From assembly GCA_005406025.1 (NCBI GenBank), contig BGZK01000497.1:62001-126000 (forward strand): DNA of 64,000 bases, in the 5' to 3' direction. This document shows, piece after piece, positions 11,797 through 21,543 of this stretch. The notes below the pieces were generated by a model. The model ran no database searches and was not told the origin of the DNA. It saw only the letters and a list, made by a program, of their open reading frames with translations. How positions within the stretch are numbered: position 1 is the first letter of the stretch; every line of letters starts with the position of its first letter. Both the position numbers and the translations under genes were made by a program. The DNA is from Eumeta japonica (taxonomy: Eukaryota; Arthropoda; Insecta; Lepidoptera; Psychidae).

Positions 11797-12102
11797 GAGT
11801 GGTAGAGCCATGCTGTAGTCAACTTGCCTGCAACTGCATCTGCAATAGGGCCAACTCGATCAGTGAAATATCACATTCTTACAAAATACAGACGTGAGGT
11901 AACAGCTTACGCTGTTGCGCTTCGTCCAGTGCATGAGAGTTTCGGTGGTCCACTTCCCTTTTCGATACCCTACTTCCTCTGCAGCCATCCTCCCTTCATC
12001 ACATATTCTATTCCTACTCAAGGGTCTACTCCGGAGTTGTGAGTATTAATGGAGGGCAATGACCGGCGAATCACTGGTGGCTTGCAAACTTCTGTTCATT
12101 TG
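11797..12102 (+). mobile_element. SINE-like repeat, copy 1
   Basis: Begins near gagtggtagagccatgctg, has a core containing tatcacattcttacaaaat and acagacgtgaggtaacagc, and ends with a diverged tail gaccggcgaatcactggtgg followed by cttgcaaac. Copies 2 (16325-16600) and 3 (60931-61228), both on the minus strand, share these parts in the same order. The tail resembles the 'cggtgatcacttaccatcag'-type end of widespread lepidopteran SINEs mobilised by RTE-type LINEs (from memory). The 72-codon frame inside is shared between copies only because the DNA is shared. Confidence 0.8.
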
Positions 12103-12269
12103 TGTGTATGCGTGTGTTTATGCATATTTGCATGTGTATTGGTTTACGTATATTCCAAATAATACTTATGCTTATATATTTTTATAGATATTTATAATTT
12201 ACTCATGATGGTTTTGCTTTTTCAGAACGATTTTTCACAACGACGTAGGTACTTAACTAGAGAAGATCA

Positions 12270-12490
12270 ACTGCAATTGACTTCAAAATTGTAATTGATT
12301 TTTAACCGATTTCCAAAATGGAGAAGGTTTTATGTTCGTCTATATGTATTTTTTATATGTTCGGCGATAATTTCGTCAATTTTGTTTGAAAGCGTACACT
12401 CCAGGCTGTTAATAGTTACCAACTTAGGATCTAATGATGGAATCCCAGAAAAATCGAGAAAACCCTTCAAATATTATAGACACGTATAGT
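12270..12490 (+). repeat. Fragment of a dispersed lepidopteran repeat (tttttaaccgatttcc type)
   Basis: ttgatttttaaccgatttcc followed by aaaatggagaaggttttatg and a tcgtctatatgtattttt word matches a very common lepidopteran repeat that reads roughly 'aaccgacttccaaaaaggag' (from memory). The 64-codon frame 12295-12489 lies within it. The end points are approximate. Confidence 0.5.
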
Positions 12491-12499
12491 GTGTTTGAG

Positions 12500-13004
12500 C
12501 TTATTTTAAGTTATTCAAGTTTTTATGTATGGTAATTAACATTTACCAGAAGCTACAGCACTCCTTAGCGATTAAGAGTTAGGCGATAATACTGCGATTT
12601 GTCTTCAGAATTTACTCTTCACTGGCTTTTAGTAAAACCTAGTATATATAGAAATAAAATAATTACTTATTAATCTACTTACATATTTTCATTCATTTAT
12701 ATAATTCCAATGTGACAATCTTAGCAGGAACACATCGCATCTCTTAGCGATTGTAGTAAAAACAGAGTGAACAATTAGTTTAATGTGCAATGTGTAATTA
12801 AAATGTGATTATGTATGAACTATAGAACTTTTGTGTTATAAAGAACAGGTATAATTTAAATAGTTTATATAAAAGTAATTTAGTAGTTTAGAATGTTACC
12901 ACCCTGGAATGATTACCAGTGAACAATAAAGCATATGTAAAGTATTTAAATGAATTATAAAGTTATAATAACTCGAAAACTAAGAAATATGAAATAGAAT
13001 AACT
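12500..13004. other. AT-rich DNA, nothing recognised
   Basis: Two partly similar segments containing cagcactccttagcgatt (12550-12580) and tcgcatctcttagcgatt (12735-12755) hint at an old duplication about 185 bp apart. Nothing else is seen. Confidence 0.3.
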
Positions 13005-13029
13005 TTTAGAAAAAGAGGAAAAAGAAAAA

Positions 13030-13110
13030 TAAAAACCGCCTTAAAAAATCTGTTTGAACAGACTTCAAAAACAAGTCATTAATTTTTTTGTAGTCGGTTT
13101 CAGCTACAGC
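13030..13110 (-). repeat. Second fragment of the 'accgacttc' type repeat
   Basis: On either strand the segment shows the paired words aaaaccgcc, gacttcaaaaac and tgtagtcggttt. These resemble the same lepidopteran repeat family as 12270-12490. It is short and diverged. Confidence 0.35.
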
Positions 13111-13152
13111 AACAAAGAACGTATAATCTAAAACATATTCATGTTTTGTTTC

Positions 13153-13190
13153 GATATTTAATGTTTCATATTCATGAAACATTAAATATC
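13153..13190. repeat. Perfect 17-bp inverted repeat, 4-base loop
   Basis: gatatttaatgtttcat and its exact reverse complement atgaaacattaaatatc flank attc. The arms have no mismatch, which is unusual in this old, mutated sequence and suggests a recent origin. It is too short for a typical microRNA precursor. Confidence 0.85.
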
Positions 13191-13673
13191 CAGTCGAGTC
13201 AAAAAATGAGACCTTCAAGGGAAACAGAACTGGGTATGATATATTTTTGATACTACAAAAACAACAGATTTTGTTTTTGAATTATTTTAAATAGATTTTT
13301 GAAGGTAGTGTTTTTTGTCAAGTTGGTAAAAGAAATGCTATTAATGTCTCGAATAAGGAAATTAATAACCTTAGTAAGTAAGACTTCAAACAATGTATAT
13401 TATAATATAACAGATATTATAATACTTTCACTATTAAAATAATTTTGATATTCATTTAACTATTTTATATATGTTTTATTCAATAGGCACGAAATAATTT
13501 TCAGTTTTTCAAAATAAATCAGTTACTTTCTTTTTTTTAAAAAACGTTTTTAATGTAAATATGAATAATCGTAAAATAATTTAATATTTGTTTTTTTACA
13601 GCAGAAAGTTTTAAATCTAATAAAAAAATACTATAATAGAATATGCAATCGACAAAAAAAAATATCGCAAAAA

Positions 13674-13690
13674 AACACACACACACACAA
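13674..13690. repeat. AC microsatellite
   Basis: About eight AC units. The minus-strand frame 13537-13749 crosses it and is not considered coding. Confidence 0.9.
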
Positions 13691-13749
13691 TTAGTGCCAA
13701 TTAGTATTATGATAGCCGGTTTATTTTGAGACATTTTTAAGGTGAACAA

Positions 13750-14980
13750 TTTCTTTTTTAAATATTAAAATGATCCTATGCAATTCTTATCTAAAGTTAG
13801 ATCTGATTTAGTATTCCCTGTGCGCCTAGAGCCAACGTCTCCGACTTGCCGCTGCTGGCATCCTAGATGCATCCTCTCACTTTGTCTGTGGTATATGGAG
13901 TTAATAGGGTTGTCAAACTTAAACAGTCACCTATAATTTTAGAATGTAACAAAGTTTCAGGGTTAAACATGGTTAAACGAATAAATGAAACAGATGCGCA
14001 TTTTAAAAATGTTCCGAATATCGTCTTTATTTATGTATGTTCGAATTATCAACAAAAAGGTTGATAAGTGACTGTATCGGTTCCATTGCCTTGAGAAATC
14101 AAGTCTTCAATATACTTTCAGCGTATTTATCAAGTTCAAAAAGTCTAAATAATGACCATTTGAGGTCGAAGTAGGATCATTTGAGTTCTTTCAGAAACCA
14201 TTCTAGAGAATGAATAATAATATAATCTAGTGCATATGTTACGTAAACTGTGGTATAATAGTGATATGTATTGAACCGATTGAAGCTTATTATTATTTAT
14301 AACCGATGTATAGTAACTAAACAATATTATTCACTGCAACCTATTATGATACGGTTATTTCAAAAGTGTTAATTTCTCGTTGGCACTAATCCCAGGTGTC
14401 CCGGTTACGAGAACCCCCAACAGCTTGTAACACAGTGGCGTTCGCGTTGTATTTCACTAAAACTTGCCCGGTTTTGTTATGTATGTGTGACTTTGGAAAA
14501 GTTAACTATGTAGTTTTAGATTGTTTAATACATGAAAGAATCGTAAGCGTATAAGTTTTAATAGGTTTAGGCTATCTCAGCTATCAGATCATTACTAAAG
14601 CATTCAACTTAGAAGCCTACTAACATCATGTTTAAGTTTACAATGAATAATCCATGTGTTGAAACAGATTTTATTGTAAAACGGTATTGTTAATAGCAAA
14701 TTCAAATAAAGGAATTTTATTAACACTACGTAGATTTAATCAAATATTATTTTCTTTACTATTATTATAAACATATAGATAAAGGAATTTATTTCAGAAA
14801 GTTGTTCTTCTTTTATTATTCTTATTTTATTTTTAATTTCCTTTGCTTACATCATTTTCGTATTACCTTAGAATTATATTTTGGTAGATTAGCACTTAAA
14901 TTTTCGATTGCAAAAATTAATCTTGGAAATTCAACGTGCTTTACCTTTCCATACTTGAGAGCTGCAATAGCTTAACCGGT
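13750..14980. other. AT-rich DNA with a small G+C patch near 14385-14480
   Basis: The patch contains aatcccaggtgtcccgg and tggcgttcgcgttg without a frame. The rest, including the 65-codon frame at 13867, has no recognisable content. Confidence 0.3.
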
Positions 14981-14984
14981 TCGC

Positions 14985-15175
14985 TCGAGCTCGATTTTAT
15001 TTTAATTTAGACAGATCCCGTTTGCAAATATATGCAGATTATTGCGTGGGAAGCGACAACGCGCGACCGAATTAAGCAAATGCGAAACGACCACCTAAAA
15101 CGTGTTACGTACTGGGAGTAGGCAGACCGCCTGCGCGCCTGCGCCTGTGTTTGTGTGTGAAGTCAGACCGCATCG
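14985..15175. promoter_or_regulatory. Island with octamer-like and CpG words
   Basis: gctcgagctcgattttattt and gtttgcaaatatatgcag lead into gcgcgaccgaattaagc and a gcgcgcctgcgcctgtg run. The ttgcaaat-type word resembles a POU octamer and the ttaagc/attta words resemble homeodomain sites. Candidate cis-regulatory element; no frame. Confidence 0.35.
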
Positions 15176-15749
15176 TAGTTTTATACAAATTACACATACA
15201 CTGCGCTAAATGTAACCGAATTGTTCATGTTTAAATAATTTAAAATTATTCATGAACGTTTCATAAAAAAATAGTGTTGTTATTATGTTGTACGTCTGTT
15301 GTGAATATAAATTTATATTTTATAATTCAATTATTACTAACTGTAATGCATACTAAAAATACATCTTAATACTTTGATATTTTAAATGTAATATGATGAA
15401 TTAAAAACGTTCCTATAACTTTCCTCGACAATTTTGATAATTCCGAAACATCAATTGGTCAACAAATAGAATCTATCAATTTCTTATAAAACAAGAAACA
15501 TTAATTTGAAATGCGGTAACTAAGCTAGCATTACAAAATTTCATGCGTTACACATACTAAAATATGTTTGTCTTCTTTCGCATGACTAATGTTGATGATA
15601 AATAATTCATTAATAAAATATAATTTACTAGTAAAATTTAATGCAATAAAATTCTATGCTTACTTTCCTTGAGCGATACGACTCATATTCTTTTTAGAAT
15701 GCTGATCGGTCAGGGATCAACCGTGAAGTACTGAAATGACAATGTAAAT

Positions 15750-16120
15750 ATCTTTTGACGCAGACAGCTTCGCGACATCTTGCACGCGTGGAGGTTCGAC
15801 GCCATCGATCCGAACACAATCTTCTTCTGATAAGGTCAGGACATCAGCCGCCCGCTCTAAATGCAAATATCATAGAACCCCGGGGAGGTGTAACCGCCTC
15901 GGTTTTGAGGTGAAATGAACGAAAGTGCCGAATAAAATGGCGGAGGCGGCACTTTTTTTCCGAACGGCGCGAGTGTTTGGGGACTTAGGCGGAATAGATA
16001 AAACCGAATAGCTTTGAGTAGTTCCAAGAATTGATTCTGTGTGCGCGAGGGCCGGGGAACCTTTTGTGTGGTGGGTGTGACCGAGGACAATGAGGGCGGA
16101 GGACACCTTCCTTGGTCTTG
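15750..16120. promoter_or_regulatory. G+C-rich island with a POU octamer
   Basis: The canonical octamer atgcaaat lies at 15861-15868, just before a CpG-rich segment (accccggggaggtgtaacc, aatggcggaggcggc). Two overlapping minus-strand frames of about 78 codons (15857-16106) cross it in different registers, neither with a recognisable domain. A conserved non-coding or promoter-proximal element is more likely than a gene. Confidence 0.4.
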
Positions 16121-16324
16121 GTGATTTTTATTGGCCGTCCGATTATCTGTTCGGCACTGCCATAGATCGTATCAGCTTTTGTCTCGCCTTTGTTATTAGT
16201 ATCCCTAGAATTATATGTAAAAATTAATTATGTGTATAAAAATATGCATTATTAGTCACTTTTTAATAAGGATACGTCATAATCGACGGATACGAGGACT
16301 TATATTTTTCATAGTATTTTAGAA

Positions 16325-16600
16325 GGGTAAACGAGCATGCGAACCACCAAAGAGTGAATGGTCACCGCCGCGCATGGACACATTAAGCTCCAGAGAAGAC
16401 ATTAATTCCTTGCCGGTCCCTTGGGAAGGACTAAGACAACTGATCGAAAGGGGAATGGGTTAGGGGACCCTTATTCACTAGACGAAGCGCAACAGCGATA
16501 GCTTCTACTTTACGTCTGTATTTTGTAAGAATGTGGTATATTATCGGTCCAGTTAACCCATTCCGTGCTGCAGATAAGTTCGCCACAGCATGGCTCAATC
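16325..16600 (-). mobile_element. SINE-like repeat, copy 2
   Basis: Minus orientation. From right to left: gccatgctgtggc, then taccacattcttacaaaat, then acagacgtaaagtagaagc, a C/T-rich part, gggaccggcaaggaatt, and the tail gcggcggtgaccattcac then ggttcgcatgctcgttta. This is the best-preserved 3' tail of the three copies and closely resembles the usual lepidopteran SINE end. Both other copies are more diverged. Confidence 0.85.
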
Positions 16601-16784
16601 GAGTGTATATGGACATAAAATGTGATATCTACCACGTGATATACAATTCAAGCAATCATTACACTGAACGCACGTTTCCAATGGAATTTCTGATTAATGT
16701 TTAAGAGTTATATATAAATATCGTACAATATTTTTTATGTGTAACTTCTTTATACGTAGTTATCATAACGACAACTCCTTTTTA

Positions 16785-16860
16785 GATCCACACTAATAAA
16801 ATAAAGGGGAAGAGTTTGTTTGTTAGTTTGTTTCCTTAACTTCAACAAAAACTTAACGCA
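16785..16860 (+). repeat. Fragment of a dispersed lepidopteran repeat (start-like)
   Basis: actaataaaataaagggga followed by agagtttgtttgttagtttg resembles the beginning of a common non-autonomous lepidopteran repeat ('actaataatataaatgcgaa...agtttg' type, from memory). The other end is not defined. Confidence 0.35.
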
Positions 16861-16942
16861 ATAAACACGGGTATTATCAGCGGGATTTTAATTTTATCGA
16901 ATTTGAAAGTTATTGAAGAATACTTTAAATTATGTAACATTA

Positions 16943-17006
16943 ATGACGTTTATCATTATTGTTCCGACTTCGAGCACGAAAGTCGGAACAATTATTATAA
17001 ACATCA
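16943..17006. repeat. Hairpin with 23-27 bp stem
   Basis: attgttccgactt (16958) pairs exactly with aagtcggaacaat (16980-16992) across a nine-base loop. Pairing continues outward through gtttat / ataaac with two mismatches. At about 64 nt it is a credible folded RNA or a transposon end. It lies close to a repeat-like sequence, so transposon origin is preferred. Confidence 0.7.
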
Positions 17007-17294
17007 ACTAATCTAGCAAATTATGGGCAACGTAGGTATGGTATCCGGCATTAGAAAAATGTATCCTCATCTGTTAATTGAATCAAAAAATGTTTTACAA
17101 GCAGATAACAATATTATAAATTTATGAGAACTATGACTGCCACCTTAGTCCGGCTGCTATTAAAGTTAATTAATTATATAATAATTAATTTTTTACTTCT
17201 TATGTTAATTGCACATCGCGAGTGCAAAACTTTCGAATATGATGTTTTACATCTTGTTATAAGAGGCAGCGATCTTTATATATAACTGCTACAG

Positions 17295-17322
17295 CTACCT
17301 GTAGACAGGTGTATACAGGTAG
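17295..17322. repeat. Short inverted repeat, 9-bp arms
   Basis: ctacctgta and tacaggtag flank a ten-base spacer that itself contains another acaggtg word. Confidence 0.7.
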
Positions 17323-17397
17323 ATAAACCGAACTTACTCCCTCATCTGTCAATTAAATAATATTAACATGTATGTAAAGTTTACAAAATTCTAAATA

Positions 17398-17405
17398 TAT
17401 ATTTA

Positions 17406-17461
<56 letters not shown>
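17398..17461. repeat. Long AT microsatellite
   Basis: An interrupted start is followed by about 26 uninterrupted AT units ending at 17461. Length is likely to vary between individuals. Confidence 0.97.
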
Positions 17462-17462
<1 letters not shown>

Positions 17463-18030
17463 CTGGCAGTTTCTGTGAAGTTATTTGCAGTTTACATTAA
17501 AAAAAATAATGTAAACTTGTGTAAATGTGTAAACAGTGCAGGGCCAGCTCAATATGTCTAGTCCCCAAAATTAGTTTCGGGGAACATCTTTTAGATGCTC
17601 ATTATCACCAATACTTCTAAGGTAATATTGTAAAAGTTTCGCAAAGGTATTTTCAATTAAAAATTAGAGAATTTGAGTACGACTTTATGATGGATGACAG
17701 TAATTTATACAATAAACATTTTTAAAAATTTTTTCTGAATAATAATTGAAAAAAAAACAGAATCAGTGTGCTTCATAGTACGCCAGTTTTACAAACACTG
17801 ATAATTGTGTAACTTTACTTTTATGTAATAAATGGTTTTTTTAAACGTAATTATATACATACGCATAATAAAAACTGTTTTTTTTTTGTAGAAAACGCAT
17901 TATTGAAAAAGACACACATTTCTTTCCTCTAATTTATACGTCTGGACTCCTTAGAAATTTCATTAAAAATTAATCACGAATCAACGTCATAGAAGAATAA
18001 AGAAGAATTAATCACGTTAAACAGAAAAAA
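17462..18030. other. AT-rich DNA, nothing recognised
   Basis: No frame or repeat recognised. Confidence 0.4.
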
Positions 18031-18039
18031 AGAAATTCC

Positions 18040-18380
18040 AAAGATAGAGGCGTCGTTGTCCGCGAGAGATCTGCGCTATATAAAGTGCACGGGAGTCCGC
18101 CCAAGTTGCCGGGAATATTATATTAATCATGCAATACGGCAGTTGAGCAAATTCGACTGACCTTCCTGAAAGATGACTGAAATTACTTATGGAACTTCCG
18201 CGAAAAGGGATTTCAGCGTCGTGTCCTTATTCCCTTGGTCTCTTTCAAACTTCCCTTTATGCCTTGGTAGCGAATTATTACGATTTTAAGTTTTTAATTA
18301 TAACTTTTAAATTTTGATGGATAGACGCCCTCTACTTAATTAAGACGTCCGAGGTAACGGACACTTTGGGAACTTTTTGA
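18040..18380. promoter_or_regulatory. Island with a TATA-box-like element
   Basis: gcgctatataaagtgcac contains a good TATA box (tataaa near 18078) in a G+C-rich setting (ggcgtcgttgtccgcgag upstream, gggagtccgcccaag downstream). It is a possible core promoter on the plus strand, but no following frame or splice donor convincingly supports a transcript. Otherwise it is similar to the other candidate conserved non-coding islands. Confidence 0.35.
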
Positions 18381-18616
18381 AATAATTATCCTCGACGGGA
18401 TAATGTCAAATTAATAATTTTTAAATGACTCATGACCGTGTACAGTCGGATAGAGTTAATGATTTTTCATTTCTAACGAAAGTAATAGCAATTTTTTTAT
18501 TTAATGAACTTACTCTATTGCTCTGTAGTTAAATTCGGAGCGTGAAAAAATTCTTATGCTAATCTGGAAACGATTTTTGATTAGTACGTGTACACTGGAG
18601 GGGAATTCATTGGTAA

Positions 18617-18653
18617 CCAAATTTGTGGTCCTTGTTCAAGGCCACAAATTTGG
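18617..18653. repeat. Near-perfect hairpin, 16-17 bp arms
   Basis: ccaaatttgtggtcctt pairs with aaggccacaaatttgg across gttc, with one extra base on the left. It sits in plain AT-rich DNA. Confidence 0.8.
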
Positions 18654-18659
18654 CTATAA

Positions 18660-19305
18660 GCGAAATGAATTATATTCAAGTATAATTACCATTAAACTTA
18701 AATATAAACCATTTTACATTCTAGATTATATTTAAGTATAATGTATTGATACCGGAACTACTATCTGTTAGACAAAATGTCTGCATCAAATGATGAAATA
18801 ATTGTATAGGGTATGCAATGTTTTAAATGTTGTGATTATTAACTTTATGAAAAACAAAAGGAGCATGTGATTATTAAAATTCAATTACAATTAGTTTTGG
18901 CTGTTGCCTGAAGATTTTACAGCAATCACACACACATGGTTTGACTAGCTACGTTATAATTTATTGTTGTTTTAAATGGTATCAGATTCTATTAGCAAAT
19001 AAGATTATATTTTTCTAATACAGAATATTATGGTACATTGACTTCTTTTTTCTGATTCATCATCTTAAGACAAATTTAAAAAATAACATTATTGTAATGT
19101 ATTATTAATGAATAATATTGAATAAGTGAATATGTCATATTCCATTCTGGACTTTGATATATTTCTCGATGACTTAATGGTAATATTCATTACCATTACC
19201 ATTTCATTACCAAATTAATGAAAACATGTCATTACGAAACCAAAGATTGAAAGCTAATTGATAATTCGTTAATTCAACCTTTGTTTCGGTGATAAAATTA
19301 AATAA
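18660..19305. other. AT-rich DNA with a cattac-rich patch at 19180-19235
   Basis: Repeated words cattaccattaccattt and related forms occur near 19190. No coding content. Confidence 0.4.
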
Positions 19306-19308
19306 CTT

Positions 19309-19339
19309 TTCGACTAGGCTGCGACTATTCGACTAGGCT
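19309..19339. repeat. 12-bp direct repeat ttcgactaggct
   Basis: Two exact copies 19 bp apart, separated by gcgacta. Similar words occur in a common lepidopteran repeat (from memory), so this may be an edge of one. Confidence 0.75.
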
Positions 19340-19539
19340 TAAAGCGAACAGTCATAAATTATGATTTTTTTTTCTGGCTTTAAGGGTAAAATCGGCTCAA
19401 TTTGTTTTAATTTATTATACGGCATAGTTCATTACCTTGGGAGTTCAGTTTCAGGCGTGACGAAGTAAACGTCATCGTATTTTCTTCTATTAGATTCGGG
19501 GTTGCTTTAGAAGGGTTGGCTTTTCTACAATTAGTAAGT

Positions 19540-19750
19540 ATTTAGGGCAAAGTCAAGGCTGCGGAGGCCTTGTCGCCACGTCTAAGTAAAGCCTGAATAA
19601 TTGTGTAAAGTGAAGCGGGCAAGAGCCGCGCTCTGCGCCGCCCGCCAAACTTCTCAAGCTGTTTACTTTCTCAGTCGCTTGGAAGGTCTTTGTTTGCGAT
19701 TTGTTAATAAATGAGAATTTGAAACGAAACTCCCGAAATAACTTCAAAAT
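19540..19750. promoter_or_regulatory. G+C-rich island
   Basis: Contains gctgcggaggccttgtcgcc and agagccgcgctctgcgcc followed by AT-rich DNA with ttgttaataaatgag. A 64-codon minus-strand frame crosses it without a recognisable domain. Candidate conserved non-coding element. Confidence 0.3.
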
Positions 19751-20249
19751 CTGACTTATAAGTTTCAGTGTAATTTTAATTGTATTTCCAAAGTATTTAG
19801 CTGCTGTCGCATCTTGCTATGAGAAAAAACAGGTCAAGTGCAAGGTAGAATTGCGTACCGAGGTTTCGTAGAATATGATACGGAAAGAAAATTTAGTTCG
19901 ATAATGTAAGCACTTTGAAAGTTTAGGAATAAAAACGACCAAATTATTGTCCGATTTTTTTTTGGTAATTCTAAATGCCTGAAGTTTCCGATTTACGAAA
20001 ATTAATTAGGATTTCAGGTAGTTCGATGTCGAAATTTTGAGTGTCGTTGTAATGGTTTGGTACAATTTTCAAATAAAGATAAAAATTCGGATTAACATTG
20101 CGATCGACTTCTTAAAGGCATCTGAATCCAATAGCTCTATCTGTTAACATATTACCCAATACCCACTGAATGAAATTTGACAGTTATTACAGTTTGATAG
20201 CTTGGACTCCAATTCAAAATTTAAGCTAATTTTTATTTATGTCCGTTGA

Positions 20250-20830
20250 GTGTGTCCAGAGACTATATTATAAGTCGACGCGGACGTAGTACCACAGCAT
20301 GAAGGTTTAGTAAAAAAAAAATCGGTCATTTCGCTCCGATTCTTTTGGTGAAAAAATGCCTACGTCTCGGTTTCATCTTCAGCATTGTGCTAATACAGTA
20401 TTATGTTCCTTTTGAATTCTAAGCATCGTGTCGGTTTCGGCTGAACGGACGGGGCTGTGACGTCATAACAATGAAAACATGGGAATGTTATTACAATTCT
20501 CCTTTTAATCGCGAAAAAAAAGGGCCGGCGCGCTCCTTTTGTAAACGACGTTTATTTTAACAGGACCGTAAAGGAAACAGCCCGCGGGCCCGCGGCTGTA
20601 TTATATTCCGCTCTCGTATCGAATTAATGATAAAATATGCACGTTAGGCGAAAGAAGTATCAATTTGTTCTCTCGTAAAATAAATCGCCTTGATGTCGTT
20701 TCATTTGCCAGACGCTCATAATTACATTTTTCGAGGAGAGTGTTTAATATTAAATGGAGGTGTCCTTTTCCTTTCTTCTGTTTGTCGAAACCTCTATTAT
20801 GCTGGCTGATCAATTGCTAGATTTATTTTT
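20250..20830. promoter_or_regulatory. Island with CRE site and 14-bp GC palindrome
   Basis: A perfect CRE/ATF palindrome tgacgtca lies at 20458-20465. About 120 bp on, ccgcgggcccgcgg (20582-20595) is a perfect 14-bp G+C palindrome. Between and after them come gggccggcgcgctcc and homeodomain-like cgaattaatgataaaat words. The 70-codon minus-strand frame (20601-20813) has no recognisable domain. Together these look like a cis-regulatory module; direct evidence is limited to the motifs and composition. Confidence 0.45.
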
Positions 20831-21540
20831 TCGGAATCATTTCAAATTTATCGATTAAAGTACGTTAGTTTAAAGGCACTCGGAGGTGTTTCGTTTTTCG
20901 CAAAAGGTTTCGAATTCAAAATGCGTAGATTAAAAATTCTGTGTTGTTAGTTTCAATATTAAACACGTCATTTCAAGACATAATGAAATAATGTTAAATA
21001 CACCTGGTGTTACTTGACAGCAATTTAATAGAAAAATTACGTTTTTTATTCATATTACAACATAGTACTTAGACAACTGAACTACGTTCGGCGTCTTCGA
21101 ATCTGCCGTGGAAATTTGGTATCTTTTCACGAAAAGTAGTGCAGTCTGTGGCAGTCTCACATATTGACATTATGTACGAGTAATGCCATTTACCATTGAG
21201 AAGGAACAATCTAGCAACAATTCAATATCCTCGAAATTTCATAAACTGGCGTTGAATAAAGCAACGTTTATAATTTCTATGATTTCGTTTTCCAGGGAAA
21301 ACATTCATATGAATAAATTTGAAAGGCAAATCAAAAAAAAATCGTCGAAATTGTTAATGCCGTTTCCGAGATAGCCATGTAGACTTATTCATATATGCTT
21401 GCTCGCTTAAAGTAATAAGATTACAAATATTCAGTGAGTGCTTAAAACTTCTATTGGTTATTAAATCCAATGGGTGCCGATGTTATTATAGTAGAAATCT
21501 TTTAATATCCCTTTCTTGGTTAAAACACTAATGTCAATAT
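20831..21540. other. AT-rich DNA, nothing recognised
   Basis: Includes a 63-codon plus-strand frame (21183-21374) without a recognisable domain. This is the flank of the mariner insertion. Confidence 0.4.
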
Positions 21541-21543
21541 TAC

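Noticed and set aside
11824..12042. Frame shared with 16431-16616 and 61003-61245 (minus)
   Set aside because: Similarity of the three proteins (for example KYHILTKYRR) only reflects that all three are copies of the same SINE-like repeat.
15857..16106. Two overlapping minus-strand frames of about 78 codons
   Set aside because: They are in different registers over the same CpG-rich island, and neither has a domain; stops are scarce in G+C-rich DNA.
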